Notes: generated from the sequence alone by a model not told the origin. Counted from the first letter of the stretch, positions 1 to 8,205 are shown. The stretch is 64,000 bases of DNA from Humibacter sp. RRB41 (GCF_022761015.1 NZ_JAKWJQ010000003.1:434001-498000), one strand, 5' to 3'. A program made the numbers and translations.

Positions 1-54
1 CGCCGCGCGCATTCGCAGTGCCTCGGTCTCGTCGTCCGACAGTCGCAGTGTCAT
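1..54 (-). CDS. Ribbon-helix-helix (antitoxin-like) protein, N-terminus only
   Basis: Only the first 18 codons are inside the window; the gene runs off the left edge. The peptide begins MTLRLSDDETEALRMRAA, which resembles the first strand and helix of ribbon-helix-helix antitoxins and repressors. Such proteins bind DNA as dimers and usually repress their own promoter. The start at 54 is preferred because a TAGGTT box (62-67) lies 7 nt upstream, as expected for a leaderless gene; an in-frame ATG at 60 is the alternative. A palindrome directly upstream of that box supports autoregulation. Whether a toxin follows cannot be seen. Confidence 0.5.
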   Translation of the reverse strand, partial: MTLRLSDDETEALRMRAA

Positions 55-67
55 GGCCATCAACCTA

Positions 68-87
68 CGGTATCAGCGATGATACCG
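68..87. promoter_or_regulatory. Palindromic operator upstream of the ribbon-helix-helix gene
   Basis: Perfect inverted repeat with 7-bp arms CGGTATC (68-74) and GATACCG (81-87) and a 6-bp centre. It abuts the putative -10 box at 62-67 of the leftward gene, a good position for autorepression. The binding protein is inferred, not shown. Confidence 0.5.
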
Positions 88-148
88 ATTGGTTCCGGCG
101 CGATCTGTTCGCGCATGAGCGGTTCGATGCGATGTGGACGAAGAGAGT

Positions 149-790
149 TCAGCGCGCGTCGAGCGTCGCACGCAGTGCGATCTCCAGCCCACGCACGATG
201 TCCTCCAGAGGCAGCGCCGGATCTTCGGCCGGGCCGCCGAGGCCGACAGCCCACCGCAGATGGATGAACCCGGCACGGATGCCTGCGCCTCCCGTGGCCT
301 CCACGCGGTCGCCTTCTGCGCGCAACGTGACGGCATCCATCAGCCTGAAGAAGACGTGGTTGCACACGAACGCGCCTGCGCTCAGCGACGGCCTGGCGGG
401 GATGCCCGCGGCAGCGATCGCGTTCACGATCGGCTTCACCGGCAGCGTGCTGAAGTACGCGGCCGGGGCGCCGGGCAGCGAAGGCTCGTCGACGGGCTGC
501 TGGCCGTCGTTGTCGGGTACCCGCGCGTCGATGAGGTTCACGGCCACCCGCTCCGGGGTGATCCACGCGCGGCCGCCGGCGAGTCCGGTGGCGATGACGA
601 CGTCGGGGGAGTGTTCTGCCAGCAGCTCGGCGAGGCGCTCGGCGCTGCGGCCGAAGGCGGTCGGCAGAACGGCGGTGACGAGTTCCTGAGGGCCGTTCCA
701 GGCATCCGCGACAAGGTGCACGGCCTCGGCCGATGGATTGCGGGCGTCTCCGGCGAACGGTTCGAAGCCGGTGAGCAGTGCGGTGGTCAT
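149..790 (-). CDS. pcp: Pyroglutamyl-peptidase I
   Basis: The 213-residue protein matches the length and opening of the C15 cysteine peptidases that remove N-terminal pyroglutamate from peptides in the cytoplasm. The N-terminus has the family [14 protein letters not shown] stretch, a segment around residues 75-80 (ALPTAF-like) follows, and the nucleophile region FVCNHVFF contains the expected Cys. The ATG at 790 is preceded by GGAG and by a TACGCT box 6 nt upstream. It is divergent from proS and shares the 63-bp space. The assignment is by motif recognition and is fairly safe. Confidence 0.88.
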   Translation of the reverse strand: MTTALLTGFEPFAGDARNPSAEAVHLVADAWNGPQELVTAVLPTAFGRSAERLAELLAEHSPDVVIATGLAGGRAWITPERVAVNLIDARVPDNDGQQPVDEPSLPGAPAAYFSTLPVKPIVNAIAAAGIPARPSLSAGAFVCNHVFFRLMDAVTLRAEGDRVEATGGAGIRAGFIHLRWAVGLGGPAEDPALPLEDIVRGLEIALRATLDAR

Positions 791-796
791 CGCTCC

Positions 797-802
797 AGCG
801 TA
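797..802 (-). promoter_or_regulatory. -10 box of pcp
   Basis: TACGCT on the minus strand, 6 nt before the pcp ATG. The short spacer suggests a leaderless or nearly leaderless transcript. Confidence 0.4.
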
Positions 803-838
803 GGCAGGCGACGAGTCGGGTTGAGCAGACGGACCGAA

Positions 839-844
839 TAGGCT
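839..844 (+). promoter_or_regulatory. -10 box of proS
   Basis: TAGGCT ends 8 nt before the GTG at 853 and no Shine-Dalgarno sequence precedes that codon, so a leaderless proS transcript is likely. Confidence 0.4.
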
Positions 845-852
845 TGATCCCC

Positions 853-2622
853 GTGGTCACCCGTCTCTCGAATCTCTTCCTCCGCACGCTCCGCGAAGAC
901 CCTTCCGATGCCGAGGTGACGAGCCACAGGCTGCTCGTGCGCTCCGGCTACATCCGGCGTCAGGCGCCGGGAATCTTCGCGTGGCTGCCGCTCGGGCTTC
1001 GGGTGAAGAACAAGATCGAGGCCATCATCCGCGAGGAGATGGCGGCCGCGGGCGCCCAGGAAGTGCATTTCCCGGCTCTGCTGCCGCGTGAGCCCTACGA
1101 GGTGACCGGCCGCTGGACCGAGTACGGCGACGGCATCTTCCGGCTCAAGGACCGCAAAGACGCGGACTATCTGCTCGCACCGACCCACGAGGAGGCCTTC
1201 ACGCTGCTCGTGAAGGACCTGTACTCGTCGTACAAAGACCTGCCGCTGACGATCTTCCAGATTCAGGACAAGTACCGCGATGAGGCGCGTCCGCGCGCCG
1301 GCCTGCTGCGAGGCCGCGAGTTCACGATGAAGGATGCCTACTCCTTCGACGCAACGGATGCCGGCCTCGACGCCTCCTACGAGGCCCAGCGCGCTGCCTA
1401 CGAGCGCATCTTCATCCGCCTCGGTCTCTCGTATGTGATCGTGAAGGCGGATGCCGGCGCCATGGGCGGATCGCGCAGCGAGGAATTCCTGCACCCGACG
1501 CCCGTCGGCGAGGACACCTTCGTGCGCTCTGCCGGGGGATACGCGGCGAACGTCGAGGCATTCACCACCGAAGTCCCCCCATCGCGCTCGTACGAGAAGC
1601 TGACGCCGCAGGACGTGGTTGACACTCCGAACACGCCGACGATCGAGGCACTCGTGGCCATCGCCAACGAGAAGCACCCGCGTCCGGACGGCCGATCCTG
1701 GACCGCCGCCGACACCCTGAAGAACGTCGTACTGGCGCTCACCCACCTCGACGGCGCGCGCGAGGTCGTGGTCGTCGGCCTGCCCGGCAACCGCGAGGTG
1801 GACATGAAGCGCTCCGAGGTGGCGTTCGCTCCCGCCGAGGTCGAGCCGGCCAGCGATGCGGACTTCGCGAAGCATCCCGGACTCGTCAAGGGATACATCG
1901 GGCCGTGGTCGCCGGAGGGCGCCGTGCTCGGCGAGAAATCGCTCACGGGCGTGCGCTACGTCGTCGACCCTCGCGTGGTCGACGGATCGGGCTGGGTCAC
2001 CGGTGCGAACGTCGAAGGCAAGCACGTGCTGGGCCTGGTCGCGGGCCGGGACTTCACGGCAGACGGCACCGTCGAGGTCGCAGAGGTTCTGCCCGGCGAT
2101 CCGGCACCGGATGGCTCCGGCCCTGTCGAGCTTGCACGCGGCATGGAGATCGGTCACGTGTTCCAGCTCGGCCGCAAGTACGCGGAGGCACTCGGGCTCA
2201 AGGTGCTCGACGAGAACGGCAAGCTCGTCACGGTCACGATGGGGTCCTACGGCATCGGCGTGACCCGCATTCTGGCGATCATCGCCGAGGAGAACAACGA
2301 CGACAAGGGGCTGATCTGGCCCCCCTCAGTCGCACCGTTCGACGTGCACGTTGTGGCGACCGGCAAGGATGCCGCTGTCTACGAGGTGGCGGACGGCCTC
2401 GTCGGCTCGCTCGAGGCATCCGGTCTCGACGTGCTCTACGACGACCGGCCCAAGGTGTCGCCCGGCGTGAAGTTCGGCGACGCCGAGCTGATCGGCGTGC
2501 CGCGCATCGTGATCGTGGGGCGGGATGCCGCCGACGGCATCGTCGAACTGTGGGATCGCCGAACGGGCGAGCGCACCAAGGCGCCGATCGCCGACGCGGT
2601 GGCCGCCCTGGCAGGGCCCTGA
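853..2622 (+). CDS. proS: Prolyl-tRNA synthetase (bacterial type with inserted editing domain)
   Basis: Charges tRNA-Pro with proline in the cytoplasm. The 589-residue protein begins [20 protein letters not shown], typical of bacterial-type ProS. Class II motif 2 is seen as [20 protein letters not shown] at about residues 140-160 and motif 3 as [13 protein letters not shown] near residue 470. Between them lies an insertion of about 180 residues ([29 protein letters not shown]), the editing domain that removes mischarged alanine. A C-terminal anticodon-binding domain ([15 protein letters not shown]) closes the protein. The open frame extends upstream to 778, but the GTG at 853 fits the family start and the TAGGCT box. 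Confidence 0.95.
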   Translation: MVTRLSNLFLRTLREDPSDAEVTSHRLLVRSGYIRRQAPGIFAWLPLGLRVKNKIEAIIREEMAAAGAQEVHFPALLPREPYEVTGRWTEYGDGIFRLKDRKDADYLLAPTHEEAFTLLVKDLYSSYKDLPLTIFQIQDKYRDEARPRAGLLRGREFTMKDAYSFDATDAGLDASYEAQRAAYERIFIRLGLSYVIVKADAGAMGGSRSEEFLHPTPVGEDTFVRSAGGYAANVEAFTTEVPPSRSYEKLTPQDVVDTPNTPTIEALVAIANEKHPRPDGRSWTAADTLKNVVLALTHLDGAREVVVVGLPGNREVDMKRSEVAFAPAEVEPASDADFAKHPGLVKGYIGPWSPEGAVLGEKSLTGVRYVVDPRVVDGSGWVTGANVEGKHVLGLVAGRDFTADGTVEVAEVLPGDPAPDGSGPVELARGMEIGHVFQLGRKYAEALGLKVLDENGKLVTVTMGSYGIGVTRILAIIAEENNDDKGLIWPPSVAPFDVHVVATGKDAAVYEVADGLVGSLEASGLDVLYDDRPKVSPGVKFGDAELIGVPRIVIVGRDAADGIVELWDRRTGERTKAPIADAVAALAGP

Positions 2623-2647
2623 CGCGATCGCTGCGCTGAGTGCATTT

Positions 2648-2726
2648 CGCCGCCGCAATTCAGGAGATAGGCGCTCAGGCGACGGATATGTCGCTCGGTC
2701 ACGATATGTCCTGAATTGCGGCGGCG
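2648..2726. repeat. Long nested inverted repeat between convergent genes
   Basis: Two perfect 18-bp arms (2648-2665 and 2709-2726) enclose 43 nt. Inside them is a second stem, GCGAC (2679-2683) with GTCGC (2690-2694). The element lies between the convergent proS and amine oxidase genes and could act as a bidirectional terminator, but it has no T-run. Its arm shares the core CCGCAATTCAG with the repeat at 52213-52285. Confidence 0.6.
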
Positions 2727-2785
2727 CAGCGGAGCATGCGCGGTCCTGAACGATGGCCAGTCCGCCCGGACTGCCGCCGGAGACG

Positions 2786-4114
2786 TCAGAGCGACGCGAA
2801 GAACGCCGCGAGGTCGACATCGCGGCCGAGGATGCGTCCAGCCGCCCGGTGACCCGAGCGGAATGCTCCCTCGACGGTCGCGGGTTCGCTGCCCCAGGTG
2901 GCCTCGCCCGCCAGGTGCAGAACGCCGTCGACCGGCCCGGCGAGGGCGTCATGGTCGTGATGCGACGCACCGGCGGCCACGTAGGAATACGAACCGACGG
3001 AGAACGGATCCTGGCCCCACCTGGTGATCCAGTGCGCGACCGGATCCGGAACGGACTCACCGTACATGCCGCGCAGGGTCTCGACGACGTCGGTGACCAC
3101 AGCGGCGTCGTCCCACTCCTGCACCTCGCGTCCCCAGGGCCCCGCCGCGAAGGTCAGCAGCATGGGCGTTCCGCTGATGGCCGAGACGTCGTACCAGGAG
3201 TGCCAGTGCTCACCGGGTGTGCCGAGCTGCCGGATCGCGTAGAGGCGTTCGTCCCAGAACGACTGTGGGAACTGCAGGAAGATCTTGTTGAAGACGCCCA
3301 TTCCGAGTCGTTCGATCGGAGCGGCCACCGAGTCGGGGAGCGGCGGGTCGAATGCGATCGCACCCGCCTTCAGCACGCCGAGGGGCACGGTCACGATGGC
3401 GTTCGATGCCTCGAAGGTCAAGGCATCCGTCTTCACCACGACGCCGTCGGAGGACCACGAGATCGCCCGCACGACCTCCCCCAGCCGAACGTCGAGGTCG
3501 GCGGCGATCGAACGGGGGAGCTCGTCGTAGCCCCGGGCGAAGACGACTTCGTCGCCGTCGATGATGTCTTCGTCGAGGCCGTGCGCGTCGAGGTCGCCGA
3601 TCCACGCGCCGCACTGCTCTTCGACGCGATGCCGGAAGAACTCGCGCAGGTTCTCGATGCGTTCCTCGTCCAACGGCATCGCCGACAGCACCTGTTCCGT
3701 TGCGGCGAGGTAGGTCTCACCATGCGATGCGCCTGCGACGAGCCCCTGGAGGGCCAGATCGGCGGCCGCGACGTCGGCGACCCACTGGTCTGAGGCTGCG
3801 GCATCCATCTGGGCGCCGGCGTCGTCGAAGTTCGCAATGGGACGCCCGCCCGCCTGGAAGCTCCCGACCGTGAACTCGATGGTCGGCACGGAGAGGGCGC
3901 GCGCCAGATCCCAGACGGCCGAACCGTCGATGCCGTGGATCCAGGAAGCGCCGAGGTCGACCGGGAATCCCGCTTCGCGGTCCGTCCAGGTGCGACCGCC
4001 GATGCGGTCGCGCGCCTCGATCACGACGACATCCTGTCCTGCGTCGGCCAGCATTCTCGCCGCGGTGACACCTGACATGCCGGCGCCCACGATCACCGTG
4101 TCGAACCTGTGCAC
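2786..4114 (-). CDS. Flavin monoamine oxidase family protein
   Basis: A 442-residue FAD-dependent amine oxidase. The N-terminus holds the dinucleotide-binding motif VIVGAGMSGVTAARML followed by VIEARDRIGGRTWTD; the C-terminus has the second FAD motif GEATWGSEPATVEGAFRSG. Enzymes of this family oxidise primary or secondary amines, polyamines or amino acids with release of peroxide; the substrate cannot be told from sequence. The frame opens further upstream to 4264, but the GTG at 4114 has an excellent AGGAGG 4 nt before it and starts just before the Rossmann strand. A perfect palindrome 57-71 nt upstream may control it. No secretion signal is seen. Confidence 0.85.
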   Translation of the reverse strand: MHRFDTVIVGAGMSGVTAARMLADAGQDVVVIEARDRIGGRTWTDREAGFPVDLGASWIHGIDGSAVWDLARALSVPTIEFTVGSFQAGGRPIANFDDAGAQMDAAASDQWVADVAAADLALQGLVAGASHGETYLAATEQVLSAMPLDEERIENLREFFRHRVEEQCGAWIGDLDAHGLDEDIIDGDEVVFARGYDELPRSIAADLDVRLGEVVRAISWSSDGVVVKTDALTFEASNAIVTVPLGVLKAGAIAFDPPLPDSVAAPIERLGMGVFNKIFLQFPQSFWDERLYAIRQLGTPGEHWHSWYDVSAISGTPMLLTFAAGPWGREVQEWDDAAVVTDVVETLRGMYGESVPDPVAHWITRWGQDPFSVGSYSYVAAGASHHDHDALAGPVDGVLHLAGEATWGSEPATVEGAFRSGHRAAGRILGRDVDLAAFFASL

Positions 4115-4118
4115 GAAT

Positions 4119-4125
4119 ACCTCCT
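4119..4125 (-). promoter_or_regulatory. Ribosome-binding site deciding the amine oxidase start
   Basis: AGGAGGT on the minus strand, 4 nt before GTG 4114. It overrides the longer open frame that reaches 4264. Confidence 0.7.
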
Positions 4126-4170
4126 GGGCGGCCACCGCCGGTTCGGGTGATCCGGTTGGCACGTGACGAT

Positions 4171-4185
4171 GTATCGGAACGATAC
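4171..4185. promoter_or_regulatory. Palindromic operator upstream of the amine oxidase gene
   Basis: Perfect inverted repeat GTATCG-gaa-CGATAC, in the shared upstream region of the amine oxidase gene (leftward) and the LOG gene (rightward). The form is typical of TetR or GntR operators; no regulator gene is adjacent. Confidence 0.45.
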
Positions 4186-4238
4186 CCCGCACCGCCGGCG
4201 CCGAACGGGCCAAGGCTCCGTCAGCGGGCCGCGCGTGG

Positions 4239-4244
4239 CATCCT
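4239..4244 (+). promoter_or_regulatory. -10-like box of the LOG gene
   Basis: CATCCT ends exactly 6 nt before ATG 4251, the same spacing seen at many starts in this window, though the first base departs from TANNNT. Confidence 0.3.
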
Positions 4245-4250
4245 GGCTGC

Positions 4251-5315
4251 ATGTCCGACAGCACGATCGATCACACCGCGGCCGACCTCGACGATGAGGT
4301 GCGGCGCCTCATCGTCGGGTCGGGCATCCGCGCCGATCGCGACCTCGTCGCGCTCATGGTCGAGACCTCTCTCGGCCTCGGTGCGGATGCGCCTGGTCGC
4401 CTCGATCTGAAGATCGCCTCGGCCGCGCTGGAGGAGATGCGCGCCGCATTCCGTCTGTTCGCACCGTACGTCGGGGTCCCGAAGGTCACGGTGTTCGGGT
4501 CGGCACGAACGCGGCAGCAGGATGCGCTCTACCGCCAGGCGAGCGGCGTCACGTCGGCGCTCGCAGAGCGCGGATGGATGGTGGTCACCGGCGCTGGCCC
4601 CGGCATCATGCAGGCCGCGGTCGAGGGGGCCGGCCCCGACCACTCGCTCGGTGTTTCGATCCGGCTGCCCTTCGAAGAGAAGCCGAGCATGGCGGTGCAG
4701 GACGATCCGAACATCGTCACCATGAAGTACTTCTTCACTCGCAAGCTCATGCTCGTGAAGGAATCGAGGGGATTCATCTGCCTGCCGGGCGGATTCGGCA
4801 CGCTCGACGAGATGTTCGAACTGCTCACGCTGCAGCAGACCGGCAAGGCGGAACCGGCGCCGATCGTGCTGCTCGATCGCCCCGGCGGCACGTTCTGGGC
4901 CGGGCTGCGTCGCTTCGTCGACGAGCAGTTGATCCCGAGTGGTGTCATCTCGCCCGACGACTTCGATCGGGTGCTGGTCACGGATTCAGTGCCGGATGCC
5001 GTCGCAGAGATCACCGGCTTCTGGCGCAACTACGACTCGCTGCGCTGGGTGGGGGACCGGCTGGTGCTGCGTCTGAATGCCGAGCCGACGGATGCGGAGA
5101 TCGTGCAGCTGAATGAGCGGTTCGGCGACCTGGCGGTCGACGGCGTGATCGAGCGATCCGACCCGCTGCGCGCGGAGCGTCAGGACCGCGACAAGCTCGA
5201 CCTGCCCCGCCTCGAGCTCAAGCTGAACCAGTTCAGGATCGGTGAGCTGTACCGACTCATCCGGGCGATCGACGACTTCCCGAGCGCGCTGGAACAGCCG
5301 CAGAGCGCAGACTAG
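4251..5315 (+). CDS. LOG-family protein (TIGR00730/lysine-decarboxylase-like fold)
   Basis: A 354-residue Rossmann-like protein with the LOG signature: VTGAGPGIMQAAVEGA near residue 115 and PGGFGTLDEMFELLTLQQTG near residue 180, which forms the nucleotide-binding and catalytic site (PGGxGTxxE). Characterised members are cytokinin riboside 5-prime-monophosphate phosphoribohydrolases that cleave AMP-type nucleotides; others are purine nucleotide 5-prime-monophosphate nucleosidases. This protein is longer than the usual 190 residues, with about 75 extra residues at the N-terminus and 80 at the C-terminus. The gene lies 5 nt upstream of the ferritin-like pair and may be cotranscribed with it. Confidence 0.8.
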   Translation: MSDSTIDHTAADLDDEVRRLIVGSGIRADRDLVALMVETSLGLGADAPGRLDLKIASAALEEMRAAFRLFAPYVGVPKVTVFGSARTRQQDALYRQASGVTSALAERGWMVVTGAGPGIMQAAVEGAGPDHSLGVSIRLPFEEKPSMAVQDDPNIVTMKYFFTRKLMLVKESRGFICLPGGFGTLDEMFELLTLQQTGKAEPAPIVLLDRPGGTFWAGLRRFVDEQLIPSGVISPDDFDRVLVTDSVPDAVAEITGFWRNYDSLRWVGDRLVLRLNAEPTDAEIVQLNERFGDLAVDGVIERSDPLRAERQDRDKLDLPRLELKLNQFRIGELYRLIRAIDDFPSALEQPQSAD

Positions 5316-5320
5316 AAGCC

Positions 5321-6094
5321 GTGCGAGCGCAGGAGACGGATGTCGAAGGCGCGGCCGACTTCGATGTCGCCGCGTTCACCCGCTCAGCGCACGGGAATCT
5401 GCGAGACGCCGTCGACGTCGAGGCGATCCGGGTGTCCCCGCGCGAGGCGCAACTGCTCGGCATCCTGTGCGTGCTCGAGGGTGCCACGATGGCGCACCTG
5501 CGCAACGTGCTCGTCACGGCGACGCACAAGGACGCCAGGGTCACCGCGTTCCTCGTGACGTGGGCCTTCGAGAAGTTCTGGGTCGCGGATGCCCTGAGCT
5601 CGGTCTCCGGCAGCGGCTCGACACCGACGGGAAGCCTGCCCGGTGGTCCTGTGCGCCGCGCGACGGGAGGCATCCTCGCCGGCCGCTCGATCGTCGGCGC
5701 CCACATGGTCGCCGGTTACCTCGACGATCTGGTGCTCGACGTCGCCTACGACACCGTGGAATCGGATGCCGCGCCCCCACTTCGCGAACTGCTCGCGGTC
5801 ATCCGCGGCACGAAGTCGCGCCACACCGCCTTCTTCCTCAGCGAGGCGACGAGGCGGCTGGCCTCGGACCAGCGCTCGGCGCGCCTGGCGGAGCGGGGCA
5901 TCCGCAGAGAGGCCTGGCCGATCGGTGCGCCGCTGCTGGATGCCGCGACCCGCGACGCATTCACCGCCTCCGTCTTCGGCGGCGATGTCCGTGCGGATCA
6001 TGCCGAGCATGTAGCCCATGCGATCGCCGTGTTGCCGGGCATCCGGGCGCGGACGGCATCCGAACTCGCGCGCACGCTCGTGAAGGGAGCCTGA
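5321..6094 (+). CDS. Ferritin-like fold protein lacking diiron ligands
   Basis: A 257-residue helical protein that aligns through its length with the product of the next gene: VTAFLVTWAFEKFWVADAL here matches VSAFMTMWNREEFWHGEAL there, and IRGTKSRHTAFFLSEATRRL matches IAKQEARHVAFYTSQARARL. The Glu-His of the first ligand pair has become Glu-Val, the second-pair Glu has become Lys, and one further Glu appears as Asp. Metal binding and oxidase activity are therefore probably lost. It may act as a non-catalytic partner of its neighbour. The GTG start has a weak AGAAG before it. The stop overlaps the next ATG (TGATG), so the two are translationally coupled. Confidence 0.65.
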   Translation: MRAQETDVEGAADFDVAAFTRSAHGNLRDAVDVEAIRVSPREAQLLGILCVLEGATMAHLRNVLVTATHKDARVTAFLVTWAFEKFWVADALSSVSGSGSTPTGSLPGGPVRRATGGILAGRSIVGAHMVAGYLDDLVLDVAYDTVESDAAPPLRELLAVIRGTKSRHTAFFLSEATRRLASDQRSARLAERGIRREAWPIGAPLLDAATRDAFTASVFGGDVRADHAEHVAHAIAVLPGIRARTASELARTLVKGA

Positions 6095-6915
6095 TGGCGT
6101 TCGACATCGACAAGTACACGGCGACGAGTGTCGCTGTGCACTGGGGCGACCTCGATCTGGAGAGCTTTCGCGAGCATCCGCTCGACGACACGTCGCTACG
6201 CACCCTGCGCTACATGACCGACGTCGAGTACCACACGGTCTGCTACACCCGCGATCTGCTGACGACGCCTTCGCATCGCGATCCGGACGTCAGCGCCTTC
6301 ATGACGATGTGGAACAGGGAGGAGTTCTGGCACGGGGAGGCGCTCGCGGCGGTGCTGCACATGCACGGCGTCACCGTGCAGTACGACGAGCTGAAGGCGA
6401 AGCGTCTGAAGCTCGGCTGGAAGGACCGGCTCGACCCGATCAAGCAGTCAGTACTCGGCACGCTGGTCGGCAGCGACTTCATCGCCACGCACATGGCATG
6501 GGGTGCGGCCAACGAGTGGTCGGCGATCACGGCCTACAACCGCATGGCGGAGCTCGAGGAGAACCCGGTACTGGCCGAGTTGCTGCGCCGCATCGCGAAG
6601 CAGGAGGCCAGACACGTGGCGTTCTACACGTCGCAGGCGCGGGCGAGACTGGCCGCGAGCACGAAGGCGCAGAAGCTCACGAGGTTCGCGCTCAAGCGCT
6701 TCTGGGCGCCGGTCGGGTCGACGATCATGGAACGCGACGACGTGGTTCACGTGATGACGCACCTGATGAGCGGCGACGCCGGCAGGGATGCCGCGCGCAA
6801 GGTCGACCGCTCGATCGCGTCGCTGCCCGGGCTCGAGGACTTGCGCATCGTGGAGGATGCCTTGGACGGGCTCGGCATCGCAGCGGACGGTGACGATCGG
6901 GTCTCGATCCGGTAG
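6094..6915 (+). CDS. Ferritin-like diiron protein
   Basis: A 273-residue protein with a four-helix diiron pattern: Glu in TDVEYHTVCYTRD (about residue 46), EEFWHGEA (EExxH, about residue 71), Glu in ANEWSAITAYNRM, and KQEARHVAFY (ExxRH, about residue 168). This arrangement is that of ferritin-like and acyl-desaturase-like diiron oxidases; the substrate is unknown. The start is the ATG overlapping the stop of the preceding gene, with AAGGGAG upstream. A ferritin-like gene between proS and nusA is, as I recall, also found in other actinobacteria. The last codons contain the TAGTCT box of the nusA promoter. Confidence 0.75.
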   Translation: MAFDIDKYTATSVAVHWGDLDLESFREHPLDDTSLRTLRYMTDVEYHTVCYTRDLLTTPSHRDPDVSAFMTMWNREEFWHGEALAAVLHMHGVTVQYDELKAKRLKLGWKDRLDPIKQSVLGTLVGSDFIATHMAWGAANEWSAITAYNRMAELEENPVLAELLRRIAKQEARHVAFYTSQARARLAASTKAQKLTRFALKRFWAPVGSTIMERDDVVHVMTHLMSGDAGRDAARKVDRSIASLPGLEDLRIVEDALDGLGIAADGDDRVSIR

Positions 6916-6918
6916 TCT
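6913..6918 (+). promoter_or_regulatory. -10 box of the nusA operon
   Basis: TAGTCT overlaps the stop codon of the upstream gene. Transcription would start near 6925 and give a leader of about 98 nt that contains two hairpins. Confidence 0.35.
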
Positions 6919-6951
6919 GTGAGGTCAGCCCTCGGGGCTGGTGGAGTCGTG

Positions 6952-6979
6952 CGCCCGCAGGTCGATGAGACCGCGGGCG
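6952..6979 (+). ncRNA. Hairpin in the nusA leader
   Basis: The RNA can form an 11-bp stem (CGCCCGC plus GGTC with GACC plus GCGGGCG) with one bulged A and a GATGA loop. A smaller stem AGCCC-tcg-GGGCT precedes it at 6927-6939. There is no T-run after either stem, so this is a leader structure rather than a classic terminator. Control of nusA by its leader is known in other bacteria; here it is inferred. Confidence 0.5.
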
Positions 6980-7022
6980 TTCAAGTGAAAACGAACAACG
7001 AACTGAATAGAGGGGGCCGAAG

Positions 7023-8027
7023 GTGGACATCGACCTCAGCGTCTTGCGTCTGATGGAGCGCGAACGGGAGATTCCGTTCGACGAGCTCGTGGAGATCATC
7101 GAGCAGGCGATCTTGACGGCCTATCTCAAGCACACGGACCAGGCATCGCACCGCCATAGCCAGGGTCACAGCGAAGAGTCGCCCGCCGCACGCGTGCACC
7201 TGGATCGCAAGACCGGCCACGTGACCGTGTACGTGCCCGAGTTCGACGAAGAGGGCAACGTCATCGGGGAGTCGGAGGACAGCCCGAGCGACTTCGGCCG
7301 CATCGCAGCGTTCGCGGCGAAGCAGGTGATCAACCAGCGGCTGCGTGACATCCAGGACGATGCGGTGCTCGGCGAGTTCAAGGGTCGGGAGGGCGACGTG
7401 GTCGCCGGCGTGATCCAGCAGGGTCCGAATCCCAGGATGATCCACGTCGACCTCGGCAGCATTGAGGCGATCCTGCCTCCCGAAGAGCAGGTGCCCGGCG
7501 AGGAGTACACGCACGGGTCGCGCATCCGTGTGTATGTGACGAGCGTGTCGAAGGGGCCGAAGGGTCCGTCCATCACCGTGTCGCGCACCCATCCTTCTCT
7601 GGTGCGCAAGCTGTTCGCGCTCGAGGTGCCAGAGATCGCGAACGGCGTGGTCGAGATCGTGTCGCTGGCCCGCGAGGCCGGTCACCGCACGAAGATCGCG
7701 GTTCGGGCGAATCAGCCAGGCGTGAACGCGAAGGGCGCGTGCATCGGCGAGCTCGGTCAGCGCGTGCGCGCAGTCACGGCCGAGTTGAACAACGAGAAGA
7801 TCGACATCGTCGACTATTCGCCCGATCTCGCGACGTTCGTGGCGAGCGCGCTGTCGCCCGCGAAGGTGACGAAAGCGTTCGTCGTCGACGATTCGCTGAA
7901 GGCGGTGCGCGCCCTGGTGCCCGACTACCAGCTCTCGCTGGCGATCGGCAAGGAAGGGCAGAACGCCCGCCTCGCCGCCAAGCTGACGGGGGCCAAGATC
8001 GATATCCAGCCGGATACGGCTGGATAG
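7023..8027 (+). CDS. nusA: Transcription termination/antitermination protein NusA
   Basis: Binds RNA polymerase and nascent RNA and modulates pausing, termination and rRNA antitermination. The 334-residue protein has the N-terminal polymerase-binding domain (to about residue 125), the S1 domain (about 125-200), and two KH domains ending with YQLSLAIGKEGQNARLAAKLTGAKIDI. It lacks the C-terminal acidic repeats of E. coli NusA, as usual in actinobacteria. The GTG start follows GAGGGGG at good distance. The rimP gene, which often precedes nusA, is absent. It heads the nusA-ylxR-infB-rbfA block. Confidence 0.93.
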   Translation: MDIDLSVLRLMEREREIPFDELVEIIEQAILTAYLKHTDQASHRHSQGHSEESPAARVHLDRKTGHVTVYVPEFDEEGNVIGESEDSPSDFGRIAAFAAKQVINQRLRDIQDDAVLGEFKGREGDVVAGVIQQGPNPRMIHVDLGSIEAILPPEEQVPGEEYTHGSRIRVYVTSVSKGPKGPSITVSRTHPSLVRKLFALEVPEIANGVVEIVSLAREAGHRTKIAVRANQPGVNAKGACIGELGQRVRAVTAELNNEKIDIVDYSPDLATFVASALSPAKVTKAFVVDDSLKAVRALVPDYQLSLAIGKEGQNARLAAKLTGAKIDIQPDTAG

Positions 8028-8071
8028 CGATCTTCGCGAAACGCGTCAGCGAAAGCAGGCATTCCGCGTGA

Positions 8072-8094
8072 ATACAGGCGACTCGTGCCTGTAT
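8072..8094 (+). terminator. Perfect hairpin after nusA
   Basis: ATACAGGC (8072-8079) and GCCTGTAT (8087-8094) pair perfectly around a 7-nt loop, 45 nt after the nusA stop. No T-run follows. It may terminate or slow part of the transcription before ylxR. The sequence just before it (ATTCCGCGTGAATA) closely matches the loop of the inverted repeat at 52213-52285. Confidence 0.45.
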
Positions 8095-8205
8095 CGGCTG
8101 TAGGTGCGCAGAACTGCCTGTTTGCGGCAGGGTCGTCGTCGCCGTTATCGCCACTGCATGCGAGCGAGCCCGCGTGAGCGAGGTCGTGTAGGACGAGGGG
8201 GTAAG

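Noticed and set aside
5242-6093. Frame upstream of the second ferritin-like gene open from 5242
   Set aside because: It overlaps the first ferritin-like gene in another frame and translates to Arg-rich sequence; the real start is ATG 6094.
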